From: Plantago elongata
Lineage: Eukaryota; Streptophyta; Magnoliopsida; Lamiales; Plantaginaceae
Length of the DNA stretch: 64,000 bases
Assembly: GCA_036897095.1 (NCBI GenBank)
Contig: JAYMSP010000110.1
Span: 17,406-81,405 of the forward strand
Reading direction: 5' to 3'
Shown here: piece after piece, positions 24,292 to 35,800 of the stretch
Position numbering within the stretch: position 1 is the stretch's first letter
How the letters are laid out: each line of letters begins with the position of its first letter
Notes under the pieces: generated by a model
What the model was told of the DNA's origin: nothing
Database searches by the model: none
Seen by the model: only the letters and a program-made list of their open reading frames with translations
Made by a program: the position numbers and the translations under genes

Positions 24292-27200
24292 TGTTGAGGC
24301 TAAGTTTGTGACTTGGTTGTGGTTGTTATGAATGAGAGTATCTGTTTTTTGTTGAATTTGTATGCTAGCTTTTGATCAAGTTCCAAAGGCTCTCATTGTT
24401 AGATTATCTTTTGCATGATTAAGAACTGGTGATTATTTTTTTTGCATAGGAGCTCATAAAAGTATTTCATAGACTGTCTGTTTCTTATGATGTCTTGTCT
24501 TGTGACATGTGTGAGCAGAATACTCCATTTATTGTTGGTGTAAATTACAAACCGTCAAAGTTTTATATTTTGCTTTCGCATCCATTCATTTTCACTCGCT
24601 CTCAGCGGACAGATGTATCATTTTCAAGTGTATATGTCCCAACACAAATCTCATTTCCAGTGGCAAAATAAAAGAGATGTTCGATAGACTCGACTGTGAA
24701 GGAGATCATGCTATCACATCTACACCACGAGTAAAGTTGGTTGACGAATGTTTTTTAATCGGATATGTATTATATTCAATTCAATTGAACTGAACTAAAT
24801 GAATTTTAACATAATGGTCGGCTCATGAGTGATATTTATCTTGTAGTATTGATATAGTTCATGTGGTGTCAAGAGAATAATAGTGCATTGGAAATGTAAA
24901 CACCTAAGTTAATGTAAAAAGAAAGTAGGAAAGCATCTCTATGAGTAATTAATGATTCATGAATCAAGGAATAGAGACATGGCAATGAAACATTACAAAG
25001 TTGTACAAATTGGTCACAGTGAAGGAAATAGGAAGAGACAAATTGCATGGTTGTCTCTCACTTTTAGAAAGGCATCTAAAGAAGATTTTGTTGGTGAAAA
25101 TGAGCTCTCCATTTATTACAAAAAAAAAAAATGCAAGTTGGATGAGAAAAAGTTTATGCTAAGAAACTTCTCTGTATTCGAGTTAATTAACTTACGGATC
25201 GAATAAGATTGAGACCTAATACACATGTCGTCGGTCGATAAGATTTGTCATGATTGAGCCACACACATCACGATTATAATATATTCCGCTTTTGGCCAAC
25301 TTACACATACATTCTTTTGCAATCATCCATTCGGGTTCACACCTAAAACCAAATTCGTACCTAAAATCAGCCTTTGATATTCTAACATTGATAATAGCAC
25401 TTGCATAATTAATCCACCTGTTGTTAGAGATAATCAATTCCATAAGTTAAATTAAGCAGTGGGTTGAATTGAGTGATTAAGAGAACAGGGTCCACGATGT
25501 GTTTGTGGGACGACACGTGAAAGAAAGAATGTAGAATTTGTCCAAAATAGAATCACATGATTTCTGTTGCAATTGCATTGGATTATTATTACATGACATG
25601 TTGAGTCTTCGAAAAAACAGCAAATTTATGTCCTTTTAGTGAAATCCATCTACCTATATTGTATATTAACTAAAGTTCAAAGATTAGAGGAAACTTTTAC
25701 AAGACCAAATCTTTATCTTCGGTCATAAAAAATGGACCTATCCCTGCATCATCATTGTCACGGATGCATTCTACAACATCGAATCAGAATGAAATTGACC
25801 TTACTTTCCTACTTACTTCTTCGTTCTTACTCACACATGTGAATGTTTTCTAGGCCGAAGACTATATTATTATTATAGATCGAAGATAATACGAAAATAT
25901 CCGATAATTTAACTTAGATTAACTTATTTGACCGGAATAAACAATTTGCAATTTTGCATGATAAATCTTAGTTAATAAGTTGGTTACATTGGTATCTCAT
26001 AAACCAAGTGATTAACTAGGTGAATAGAATTAAGAAGAGTTAATAAGTTGTTTGGGATTGTGAATGTTGTGAATGTTGAAAAGGTAAGAGATAAGTTGAC
26101 GTGGGAGTGGGAATAAATATTGTTCCATTGTTTTTAGCGGTTGTGGTCTTTGGCTGGAATTATAAAAGTTGCAGATAGTCCGGGAAAAATAGTGATTTTT
26201 TCATTTGGTTTTTTTCACATTAAACATATATAGATGGTAGGTAAAATTCACAGTTAGACATAAAAAACTATAATCTTAAATAAAAATTCACATATATTGA
26301 ATAAAAGTCACAAACAATACGTAAAAAAAACCACAACCTCTAAAAAAAACTCATAGACCCTTAATAAAAATTCACAGACAATACGTAAAAAATTAAAGAT
26401 CTTAAATAAATAACCATAAACACTGTATAAAAATTCACAGACACTAAAACATATCATGAACAGTACGTAAAAATTCACATACTCTAAATAAAAACTCATA
26501 AACAGTACGAAAAAACCTCACAAGCACTGAATAAAATTCACAAACCTTAAATAAAAAGTTAGGAATTTTCATACCTAATGAAAAATCGTTCTAATCCTAG
26601 ATTTTGTATAAATACATGTGGTATTTATTATAAAAAAAATGTGAATGTTAATCCATTTATACGGATCTATACTATCTCATTGTCAGCAAAATTTGAATAA
26701 TGACATAATAATAAATCAAGAAGGGCTGAAAGTTTGACCGATTGATGACTTTTGTGTCAAATGATGGGAGAGGACCCGGATCAAATTTCAATCCATGGGG
26801 CCTCCAAATGATAATTTTTCTTCCTTGCAACAGGCCTAGCCCTTTTATGAGCCTTGATGACTGTATTACAGGCCCAATATTAATCAATAGTATTTACATT
26901 TCGAGCTTTGTCGGTTCACACATATTTAGCTTTCTCAACTGTATTTTCTACCGACAATAGTTCAGCAATTTTCAGAGCTCTAGTCGAGAGTATGGATTAA
27001 ATGACTATACCCAGAGACATTGTTTAAAAAATCTTTAATATATTAATGAAAAAATCGATCTCCTCGATCTCCTCAACATTAGAAGATTGATTGGTATAAA
27101 ATTTAAGTGGACATTTTCAATTGAAATTGAATTTTTTTATGTAAAAATGTTCGATTTGAGTGAAGAGATAGTATAACAAATGATAACTATAAACCATAAC

Positions 27201-27335
27201 TCTAAATGATCGAAGTTTGGTTCAATGTAATAGACATGAATATCTTCTGTCTCTCCCACCAACATTGCATCCTTGGCTTCAAATATGTTCCGAAAATCAA
27301 AGAGAATAGGACATACTGGATGACCGGAACCTGGG
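24292..27335. other. Intergenic region, AT-rich, with a degenerate tandem repeat
   Basis: The first few hundred bases would hold the promoter of the receptor-like gene. No coding gene is supported; small open frames (for example 24952-25206) show no known motif. The stretch 26225-26560 is a degenerate tandem repeat, listed separately. Confidence 0.5.
26225..26560. repeat. Degenerate tandem repeat of about 30-35 bases
   Basis: Units contain AAATTCACAGAC or close variants, then ATACGTAAAAA, CTTAAATAAAAA and similar, repeated about ten times with drift. Several units share the phrase AATACGTAAAAAA. Stop codons are frequent; it is non-coding satellite-like DNA. Confidence 0.6.
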
Positions 27336-30300
27336 CTACTCTTCAAGAACGTGCCTGTTTCTCCGCGCACCAAAGGCTAGTCGCTGCATAAGAAAAGTTG
27401 AAACAGAGTCTGATTAGATTGTAGAACCGAAATTTGGGTGATATCGGACGACTGGTTAATTCGATTACTAAACTGAGAATATCTGGGAGTAAGCTTTTAG
27501 TCCGGTAAGGAAGCGTATGTATGTTGGTCTCGTGGATCCGTTAGTTGGTATAGATCTAATGTTGGGTACAAGGTACTCAGCAACCTGGAAGAGATGTCAA
27601 AATAAGTGCAACCAATCATAAGAAATGCATAGCAGGAAAGGACGATTAGCGATAGGAGAAGTTACAGAATTATTTAACTTACAACGTCAGCAGGTTCAGC
27701 CAAGACATTAATGAAAAACTTTGCCTGCAAGTGTACAGAAATTATATGGTATCAGTGCCAAAAAGAATAAATATGCAATAGTTTCCGAAATCTTTTAGAT
27801 ATGGAAAAAAAACTACCTGCTTAGTGTTGGCACCGGACATGAGGAGATCTGTAGTGACCATTCCTGGCTGCACAGAACGGCAAAATGAACATGTCACAAA
27901 GTAAATAAACTACACTTGATACTATGCCATGGTAGACTCAGTTGCTCCAAGCAGATATGCATAAAGAATTCACTCCACATAGTGCCATCACACGAAGGTA
28001 ATGGTCTCTATGAGAGGAAATGGGAAAAGAGTGAATTTAGTTGAGCAACATGATTTCAGAGTAATGTGAGTGTAAATTTGTAAACAAGTTCTAAATCCCA
28101 ATTTCTACTAGGTAGAAGTGTGTAGCAATCAAGAAGTTGAATACTGGAAGAAATTGAGTAGATATTGGCTAAAAGTGGGATGTATAGTACCGACAAATTA
28201 TGCACTACAACATTTTTACAATCTTGCATCTTCAATTCCGCCTGTGGAAGAAACAATGAATTAGCTGCTTCTCATAGTTGATTACAACACCATCACCAAA
28301 AATAAGAATGCCAAGTTGTATAAGATGATAAACGAATGGATAGATGATATTGAGAAACAGATCATCAAGAAAACAAAATGTTCGGTGAACTAAAACTTCA
28401 ATTAAAATAAACCACATACCTGAAGTGATTTTGTGAGATGCACAACACTGCGTTTAGTAGCTCCGTAAGCTGCAAATCTGAGGGGCAAAAGCAACACAAT
28501 GCTAAACCAATAAAGCACCAAGGTATAATTGAAAGCAGATATACACCTACACATAATCAACATATGCTCAAATGTGTTTTTTCTTTTCCTTTTCTTTTTT
28601 CTAAGTCATACCTGGGAGTTGGTCTTCCATCTGAACCAGCTCCATCAATGTTAAACAGATGACCACCACGAGGCTGCGTTTGCATTGTCTTAATAGCCTA
28701 GATGAATTAAACATTAGCTTAGATCACTCGATTACAATGTTCTCAGAAGCTAGAAAATGTATTACCTCGCGACAACATATCATCAAACCAAGGGTGTTTG
28801 TCGAAACAACTTCACTGTGCCAGAAAATCAAGCAATAAGTAAAATTTATAATCAATGCAGAGGATAGAGAAGAAGTATAAGAAGAGCTCACATTAGATCT
28901 TCATCAGTTGCCTCTACCAACGGTTTGTAACTATATGCATTTGATCCAGCATTATTTATCTGTAATTTGCCCAAGTTAAGTGAGCTTTAAGTTTCCGAGG
29001 ATAGATGTAACGATGTATGAAGATGATATACCCATATATCAATGTATTTAAGATTCTCTTGTGCAAAGGCAACTAGGTTCTTGACGTCAGCACCCTCTCG
29101 GACATCACATGCCTTCCCCTGCATATGAAGGAGCTGTATCATAAGCACAAGCCTGAAAATAGGATATGCGCTGCATATGTTCTAGTGTGATGCACTCTGC
29201 CAGTGCAGAGTAAAACGGCATTTGAAAAGGGGCTCTAATCAGAGTCGGAAACCCTATGCTGTAGTTTTTGTAAGTCCATTTATGCACGTATCGATATGAT
29301 TCTCGTATGTAATTGTAGGGAGAGTAATAGATAGAACAACTAGAATGTAATGAATTGTGAAGGGGGTACCCACACATGCTGCTTCCCTGTCTCCACTCTT
29401 AAGCTCTCAAGAGCAGATTTCACCCGTTCATCTGTACAGTTGGTGAAAGATCAAGCATTTCAATCCGAAATTTCCAAGAATCTCCAAGATGGAATGGAAA
29501 GAAATGATAGGATACAAATAACAATAAAAGAACGAGAAAGAATGGTTTGCTACAAGACATATATATCTCCACAAACTGTAAAGTTCAATTCAAAACGAAT
29601 GGAAGATGCAATATTATGTGCTCTGTGTTCAATTGAAAAGGGAAAGAAAAATAAAAAATGTAATATTATGTGCTCTCGGTTATTATCCAGCAATTCACAG
29701 TTTCATTTCATGGACACAATGGTGAGTCGAACAGACTCAATTTGGCAACTTACATGCATAGGTTTAGTATTCTGCATGATAAATGATCTGAAGACATAAC
29801 ATCAAGTCATCAACCATGACCAAATATCCAACTCTAAAGAATCTTTGCTCATCATCAGAAAACAAGCAAGAGTTGTAACTACTGTGAGTCATCTAGCAAT
29901 GTCTTTTAGTAGTCAGAACTATTTCATTCAGATAACAACACAAATTTAATGCACATTTGAAGATTACATTGTTTCTCGAAATACAGAAAACAAGTTACCT
30001 GATCTAGAGCATATAACAACATTGTCTCCAGCTTTTAGGAACTCTTTAGCAAGTGCATAACCAATACCTGAATTGGAATAGTGATTTATTACCAGATACA
30101 ATTTGAAAATAACTGAATGATTGATATCTAGTGAAAATACAATCCGTCATTGACAGGCCTAAATTTGTCACTTCCACAGGTTTCTTTACGCATCATACAC
30201 CTCTTAAGTTCATACATAGTAGTGTCAGATTAAGCTGAAGTGAAGTGATTATATACTAAACAACCGGATATCAAAGTTATCGCCACAAGTCCATGCAGTA

Positions 30301-31141
30301 AAGTAAACTATGCTTAGAGAACAACAAAGCGAATGCACAATGGTTCAGCATTCACCGTCAATTTCCACAAAATAAAACTAGACGAACAAACTTTTCCACT
30401 GAATTTCCCAATCTAGCTGACAAATAAGCAACCAATTTAAAAAACATGCGGAACCAACTCCAAGCCAATCAATTGGCATTCTTAAAAAATTGTATCCATT
30501 CTCGATTCCACATTCAATGTCAAGAATAGTATCCATCATACATCAACAAAGTATAAAACCACAAGCTGAAATTGATAGAATTTCATCTCATCTGAAAGCT
30601 CAAACTTAAAGAAAGGTGTGTCGATCTCAACCTCTTTGCGTGTAAATTTATAATGGGACGGGTCAAACCCGAGTTGGCATGAGCCGTCTTATCTAAAAGC
30701 TCGAACTTATATACACGACAAGTACTTAGCATAATGTATCGCAATATCCAATTCGATAGAGTAAGTGACTAATGAGTGATGATGATGTAAAATCAAGAAT
30801 TGAACTCGAGAAACTAAATCCATTTGCAGTCTTGCTAGAAACAAACAACAACTATATTATGTTGTAAAGCAAAAAGAAGAGTGACCTTTAGAAGAGCCAG
30901 TGATCAAAACATTGTAGGGTGGAACCATTGGTTGCTCAGTTACTTGCGCAACGACACGAAAAGCAGGAGTTTTTGGAAAGATGAGTTTTTGTTGAAGAGT
31001 GAAATTGCAGTAGTTTGTGGGATTTCTGTTTGTGGCTGTGTTGTTGTAATTATATGTCGAGAAGTGGAAAAGATGAGATTTTTGAATGGGTTTTCTCTGA
31101 ATTGAGGAAATCGGACCGGAGTGAGCTCGAATGGCCGCCAT
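27336..31141 (-). CDS. NOL: Chlorophyll(ide) b reductase NOL, chloroplastic
   Basis: NOL is an SDR enzyme that reduces chlorophyll b to 7-hydroxymethyl chlorophyll a, acting with NYC1 at thylakoids in chlorophyll b and LHCII breakdown. Thirteen phase-consistent exons give 345 residues: 31141-30886, 30067-29999, 29431-29370, 29118-29032, 28959-28892, 28814-28766, 28697-28612, 28477-28420, 28241-28191, 27867-27817, 27724-27683, 27584-27474, 27383-27336. Residues 1-60 are Ser/Thr/Asn-rich and basic, fitting a transit peptide. The NADPH motif TGSSKGIG is at 81-88, and NNAGSNAYS begins near 160. The catalytic set is Ser219, Tyr230 and Lys234 (FAAYGATK). The C-terminal block includes NVLAEPADVVAEYLVPNIR and GARRNRHVLEE. 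The length matches Arabidopsis NOL and no lesion is seen. Confidence 0.95.
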
Positions 31142-31801
31142 TTTTACGGAAAATTGCAGAGTTTTTGAACGGGTGGTTGATGTATAAACTCAACGATGGC
31201 TTGCTTCTTGATGTGTCTCTCTTCCCCAAAAACGTTTCACGCTTTCGAAAATAGTTAGACGGGTGCGGATAAAAGGCGAACGGTTTGTACGGACTGATTT
31301 TTGTCACATACCTAGGCCGTAACTGCAAATTCTGAATCTGACTTATATTCGTTGTAACTTGTACTCTTATTATACCTTTTAATCAAGCTATGTACGAATT
31401 CTAACGTCCATTAATTTAAATTTTACAAGTTTTTGTAAAGTGAATATCAAGATATGTATATATATATATATTCCAATTAGAATTGAAGTACTAAAATCAC
31501 TTCCAAAATTTATTCAAATAACTTTGATGTTTATTGAATTCCAATTCAAAAACTCTACTCTAGAATGAGACTGCCAATGAAATAATGAACATGAAATTTC
31601 TCGAAAAGATTATGTTGGAACAATAAATAGTACAAGTTCTTGCCTAACAAATTTGACATATATGAGCTCCAAAAAGAGAAACGCTAATTAAAGAGTATAA
31701 TGGTAGAACCAATTAGTTTATCTTTGTTCATAATCTAAGCTTGCTAATCACCAATCACCTAGTATAGTCAAACTACTGCATTCTAGTCGAATAACATGAA
31801 A
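31142..31801. other. Promoter region of NOL and 3' flank of the RING gene
   Basis: No gene was found. The 200 bases before the NOL start codon would hold its 5' UTR and core promoter. A short (TA)n tract lies at about 31454-31471. Confidence 0.5.
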
Positions 31802-32203
31802 TCACGGACCATAAACCGGTTTAGGGGTACTCTCCAACCAGCGAAGCATGAAGATGAATCCGATGAGTACAACAGAGTAAAGAAAAACGGTCGTTCGCCA
31901 CCCTGCTCGTTCTAGCATAGCCTCCTCCGGGAACCTGGGAACGGATGATCGGTAGGTGAGCCTGTCGCTGGCATAGTATGGCTGGTGGTAAATTTCGATG
32001 ACCACGTGGCCACCTGCACTTGGTTCGAATCGGATAAGATTGGGTTCAATGGCCATGCAGATAGGGCAATAGTCCTTGTACCTGAACCATTCTTGAATGC
32101 AATTGTCATGATAATTGTGACCACACCGTAGCTTTCTCGTATTGCTGTTATTGTCTTGTCCAAGATTATCTATGCAGATCACACAAATTTCGCAATGCTC
32201 CAT
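31802..32203 (-). CDS. Small membrane-anchored RING-H2 protein, probable E3 ubiquitin ligase
   Basis: A single exon of 133 residues starts at the first ATG. The N-terminal RING-H2 is complete: Cys7-x2-Cys10-x16-Cys27-x-His29-x2-His32-x2-Cys35-x10-Cys46-x2-Cys49, with Trp39 and Pro47 as is usual for E2-binding RING domains. A hydrophobic segment at about 104-120 (VFLYSVVLIGFIFML) near the C-terminus predicts a tail-anchored protein with the RING in the cytosol. Most plant membrane RING proteins (ATL type) have the reverse order, helix first. Its substrate and membrane are unknown. The ring spacing and open frame argue for a real gene, but its small size and intronless form leave room for a retrocopy. 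Confidence 0.82.
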   Translation of the reverse strand: MEHCEICVICIDNLGQDNNSNTRKLRCGHNYHDNCIQEWFRYKDYCPICMAIEPNLIRFEPSAGGHVVIEIYHQPYYASDRLTYRSSVPRFPEEAMLERAGWRTTVFLYSVVLIGFIFMLRWLESTPKPVYGP

Positions 32204-32827
32204 TATGTAACATAATCATTAAAACAGACTCGAGCTGGTTGTTTATGTAGAAAATAAACTTTGCCTACGTTGAAGTTGGGATAGGATTAGGAGACAATAT
32301 GTTAGAATCCCAATCTGATTAAATTAGATGCGAATTAAGAGTCCTTAACCGGCCTGAATTAGTATTATTAAAATGTATTAAATTAATTCATTCACTAGTA
32401 ATATTAATGCAGCGAAATTATAAATAATTACAAGTCTTGAAGAGAAATCGATGGCATTGGCCATCGAGTTAGGTAGGCTTGAATGTTTAAAACTCCAGGT
32501 TTTAGTACTAACTTGTTAATAAGGGAGTTTCGTGCACTTTTTAACAACACGAAAATAATAATAGAAAACCAGGTTTATAATGTTAACCTGTCTATGAATT
32601 ACAAAAAAATACAACATTGGGATTTGGGAGTCTGATCCAGTTTTGTTTATTGCAGATGAAAAAGAAAAATCTACAGCTATGCTATCTAACTTTGCACTTA
32701 CACTACGTATATCCCTGTAGGGGTATGACCACCTTTCCTGGAGTTCTGTCAGTTTTCGACAGATAGCCAAACAATTCCAGGAGTTCTGCCAGCAAATCTC
32801 CATACCGTGAACGGTGAAGTCACCACT
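32204..32827. other. Promoter side of the RING gene and 3' flank of the DEAH helicase gene
   Basis: No gene is supported. The 3' UTR of the helicase transcript should occupy the part just below 32828. Confidence 0.5.
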
Positions 32828-35800
32828 TCAACCTGGGCGTACTTTAAACTTCCTAGGCCTGTTTAAAACTTTCAGCATTCTATCAGTGAGATCAATAGGA
32901 GCCGTGTAATCTTCTTCTTGATGAATATCGGATGTATGAGTAAGCCAATCCAGTGCTTCTGTTGCAGCATCTTTCTCTGCAAGAACCTTAGTCGCCTTTG
33001 GTTTTCCAATAAACTGCATACCCTTAAACTCCACCATTGCCCTGAACTCATTAGTCTTGAGATGTTTAGATTTGTACTTAGGAGGGTGCTGGCCTGCTCT
33101 CAGTAACAGGGTCTGGAGGAAATTTTTGGGATTAGTTCCGTCTTTTGTGAATCTATCATGAGCATCGAGGGGTTCGGGTATCTTATCCTCATGACCAAAA
33201 ATGAATTTTCCTTCACACTGATCGCCTGAAACCAATTCTTGGACAGCAAGCATGATGTACTTGCCTTCCCTGTGTATATCCATGCTTGGATCTTGAAGCT
33301 ACATGTTAAAGCAATGTAAGAACAAGAGTTTTATAAAATAACACATCTCAAGGGAAACTTTGAGATGTTACCTTCTTTTGTAAGAGCTCACTAAACTCCT
33401 CCTTAAGTTTCAGATAGCACTCTGCCAGATGTGGATTCATGAAAAAATCAACATATCCTTCCAGCATTTTCAGATGCCCTGCCTGAAAGATGCCAAAAAC
33501 ACTCAACTAATAAAAGACCCAGACCATCAGAATAAGATACTTCCCATCCAAGAATTCAGAGACCAAGATTTACCGTAGCACCACATTCGAGTCTACCACC
33601 AAAGAGAATTAAAATGGAATCAGATACTCCAGTTGAATCGCGTATGAATACGGTGTTAACTTTGACCTTTTCACCAAATACCAACCATGGGTATGGAATT
33701 TTCTGGTAACGCGCATTCACAGAATTCTGCACCAAACCATGTATCAAACTACAATGCATAATAAATGGATCTATAAAAGGAATCCAAAGCTAGGTTCTTT
33801 GGATATTGTAAATTTAAAGCTAATTCCTATTATAAAAAGCCGCATCTAAAGTATCTGGCAAGCTTTGCTTTGTCATAAATTTGGAGGATACATTTTAATT
33901 GCTTTGCACTATTGCAATCTTTTATATCAAATACACTGGTTCCAGGTCATATGATTGATTACTAAGTAGCATCTACTGCAACTTGCTAGCCTGAGTAGAA
34001 AATGTTGGATGGATCTAGTGGACATGTAACTCTAAGGACCCAGTTTCTATATTTTGCAGTTAACAGATCTCTACATGAACCTTCTAACATTACAAAAATG
34101 TACCTTAAACTTTGACTTCAGCTGCTTAGATGTGGAAAGTTTTAATTGATGGAAAAAGTCCTCTGTTTTCTCTCAAAATAATACCATATGTCCAGTTAGT
34201 GGTCAAGTGACATTGATCTTCTTGCTTAAATTAAAATCAAGCCATATGCAATGACAACTTCAGAATTTTGACAATATCTAGCTAGAAGATTCTGGTAAAA
34301 GAAAGAAATAGGACATCAGATTCTCTAAGCAGTGATAGGCAAAACTATAATCCAGCGACAATGATTCAACGACAATCACGGACCAGTATAAGACGTAAAA
34401 CATACCGAATAAAGCAAGACCTGCCCGTCGTCCATTGTTTTGAAAGACATTGAGGTTTCTCTGTGCTGCACATAAAAGGGAAATCAAAACCAACTGTGCT
34501 GCACTAGTAGTCGATTTCAACAGGAATTGTAATATGATACTCACCACTACCGATGCAATACCAGGATATAGTCCTGAACATATAACAGCACGAACCAACG
34601 ATTGGTTGTGACTTAATTTGTTATTGCTTGCTGCATCTGTATCTAGTAACTTGGCATCCTTCAGAATGTAGGAGAACTGCTTGCGGAGAGAATGAATAGC
34701 TTGAAGAGTCTGCATCGAGAGGAAGTTTCTCCAACAATACTCATACGCCGATCCTTCTCTATCTGCATCCTTCCATCCTTCGTACGCACGAACTAGAGCC
34801 ATATGGTCACTATAGTCCTTTGCGGAAAATCTTGACTTTGCACTCCCTGCTAGCTGCACCAAGGAGAAAGCTGTAAATCAGCTCCTAAATCTCTCAATAG
34901 AGACAATTAGAGAGTGTCTTGTAAAGAAGAGATACATAGCCGAAAACATATCAGTATATTGCATTAAAGATGAATATGTGCATCTTTATGCAATTATTGA
35001 GACTCGTACAGCAAACATTTTCTCAAGTCTCAACATCTAATACAATAATGTAGGTTCATTTCATCTTCAAAATTCATTCGGGAAATAGGCACATTTTTCC
35101 CAACCAAGCTTTCTGCAGAAATATTTGCTTCAACTGCGTAACATGTAAATCCAGTACATAAGTATGACAGGTCAAATGCTTCCTATTCCGTTTTTGTTGA
35201 CTTTCTGTTAATGGCATGTTCAATTCAAACACAAATTAGCCATAAATCATCCCCGAAAAACAATTCTATACTTTCATGATATAATCTTCATAATTTTCCT
35301 CAGGTATAACTTAAGATTAATTTTTGGCAAACATAGCTTGGAAAAGGTCAACAAGCAAAATGTGAAGCTTTTTCTTGGACACAGAAGTATGTATTGTGGT
35401 TTCAGTGAAAAAATGAATATGCCAAGGTGTTGGGGAGGGGGGGATACTTTATGCTAACTAACATCTTTATTTTCTTGAGGCAAAAGAAAAGGATCTCTGA
35501 CGCTGAGACCAGCCACTATCGTCAGTACTGGGTCAAAGCAGCCCAATATTGCACCCATGATTAACATTTTCCCAAGCTTAGGATCCACTGGGAGCACAGA
35601 CAGGAACTTTCCTGATCAAAAGAAAAAACAAGTTAACGAAGTTGAGAACATATTTAATGAGTATCAGTAGGATCAAATTCACATTGCATATAACGTTGCC
35701 AATTGGACATACCAAGATAAGAGAGATTCTCATTTTCATCTAAAGCACCAATCAGCTTCAAAAACTCAATGGCATTTTGCACCTGAAGAATCAGGAGAGA

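Noticed and set aside
24952-25206. Small protein of 84 codons in the 24-27 kb gap
   Set aside because: It is Lys-rich with a run of AAA codons and has no motif, splice context or neighbour that supports a gene.
26225-26560. CRISPR-like array
   Set aside because: Units drift, spacers are not unique and the genome is a plant; it is a degenerate tandem repeat.
29350-29799. 149-codon plus-strand protein
   Set aside because: It overlaps NOL exon 3 on the opposite strand and has no recognisable content; it is an antisense shadow.
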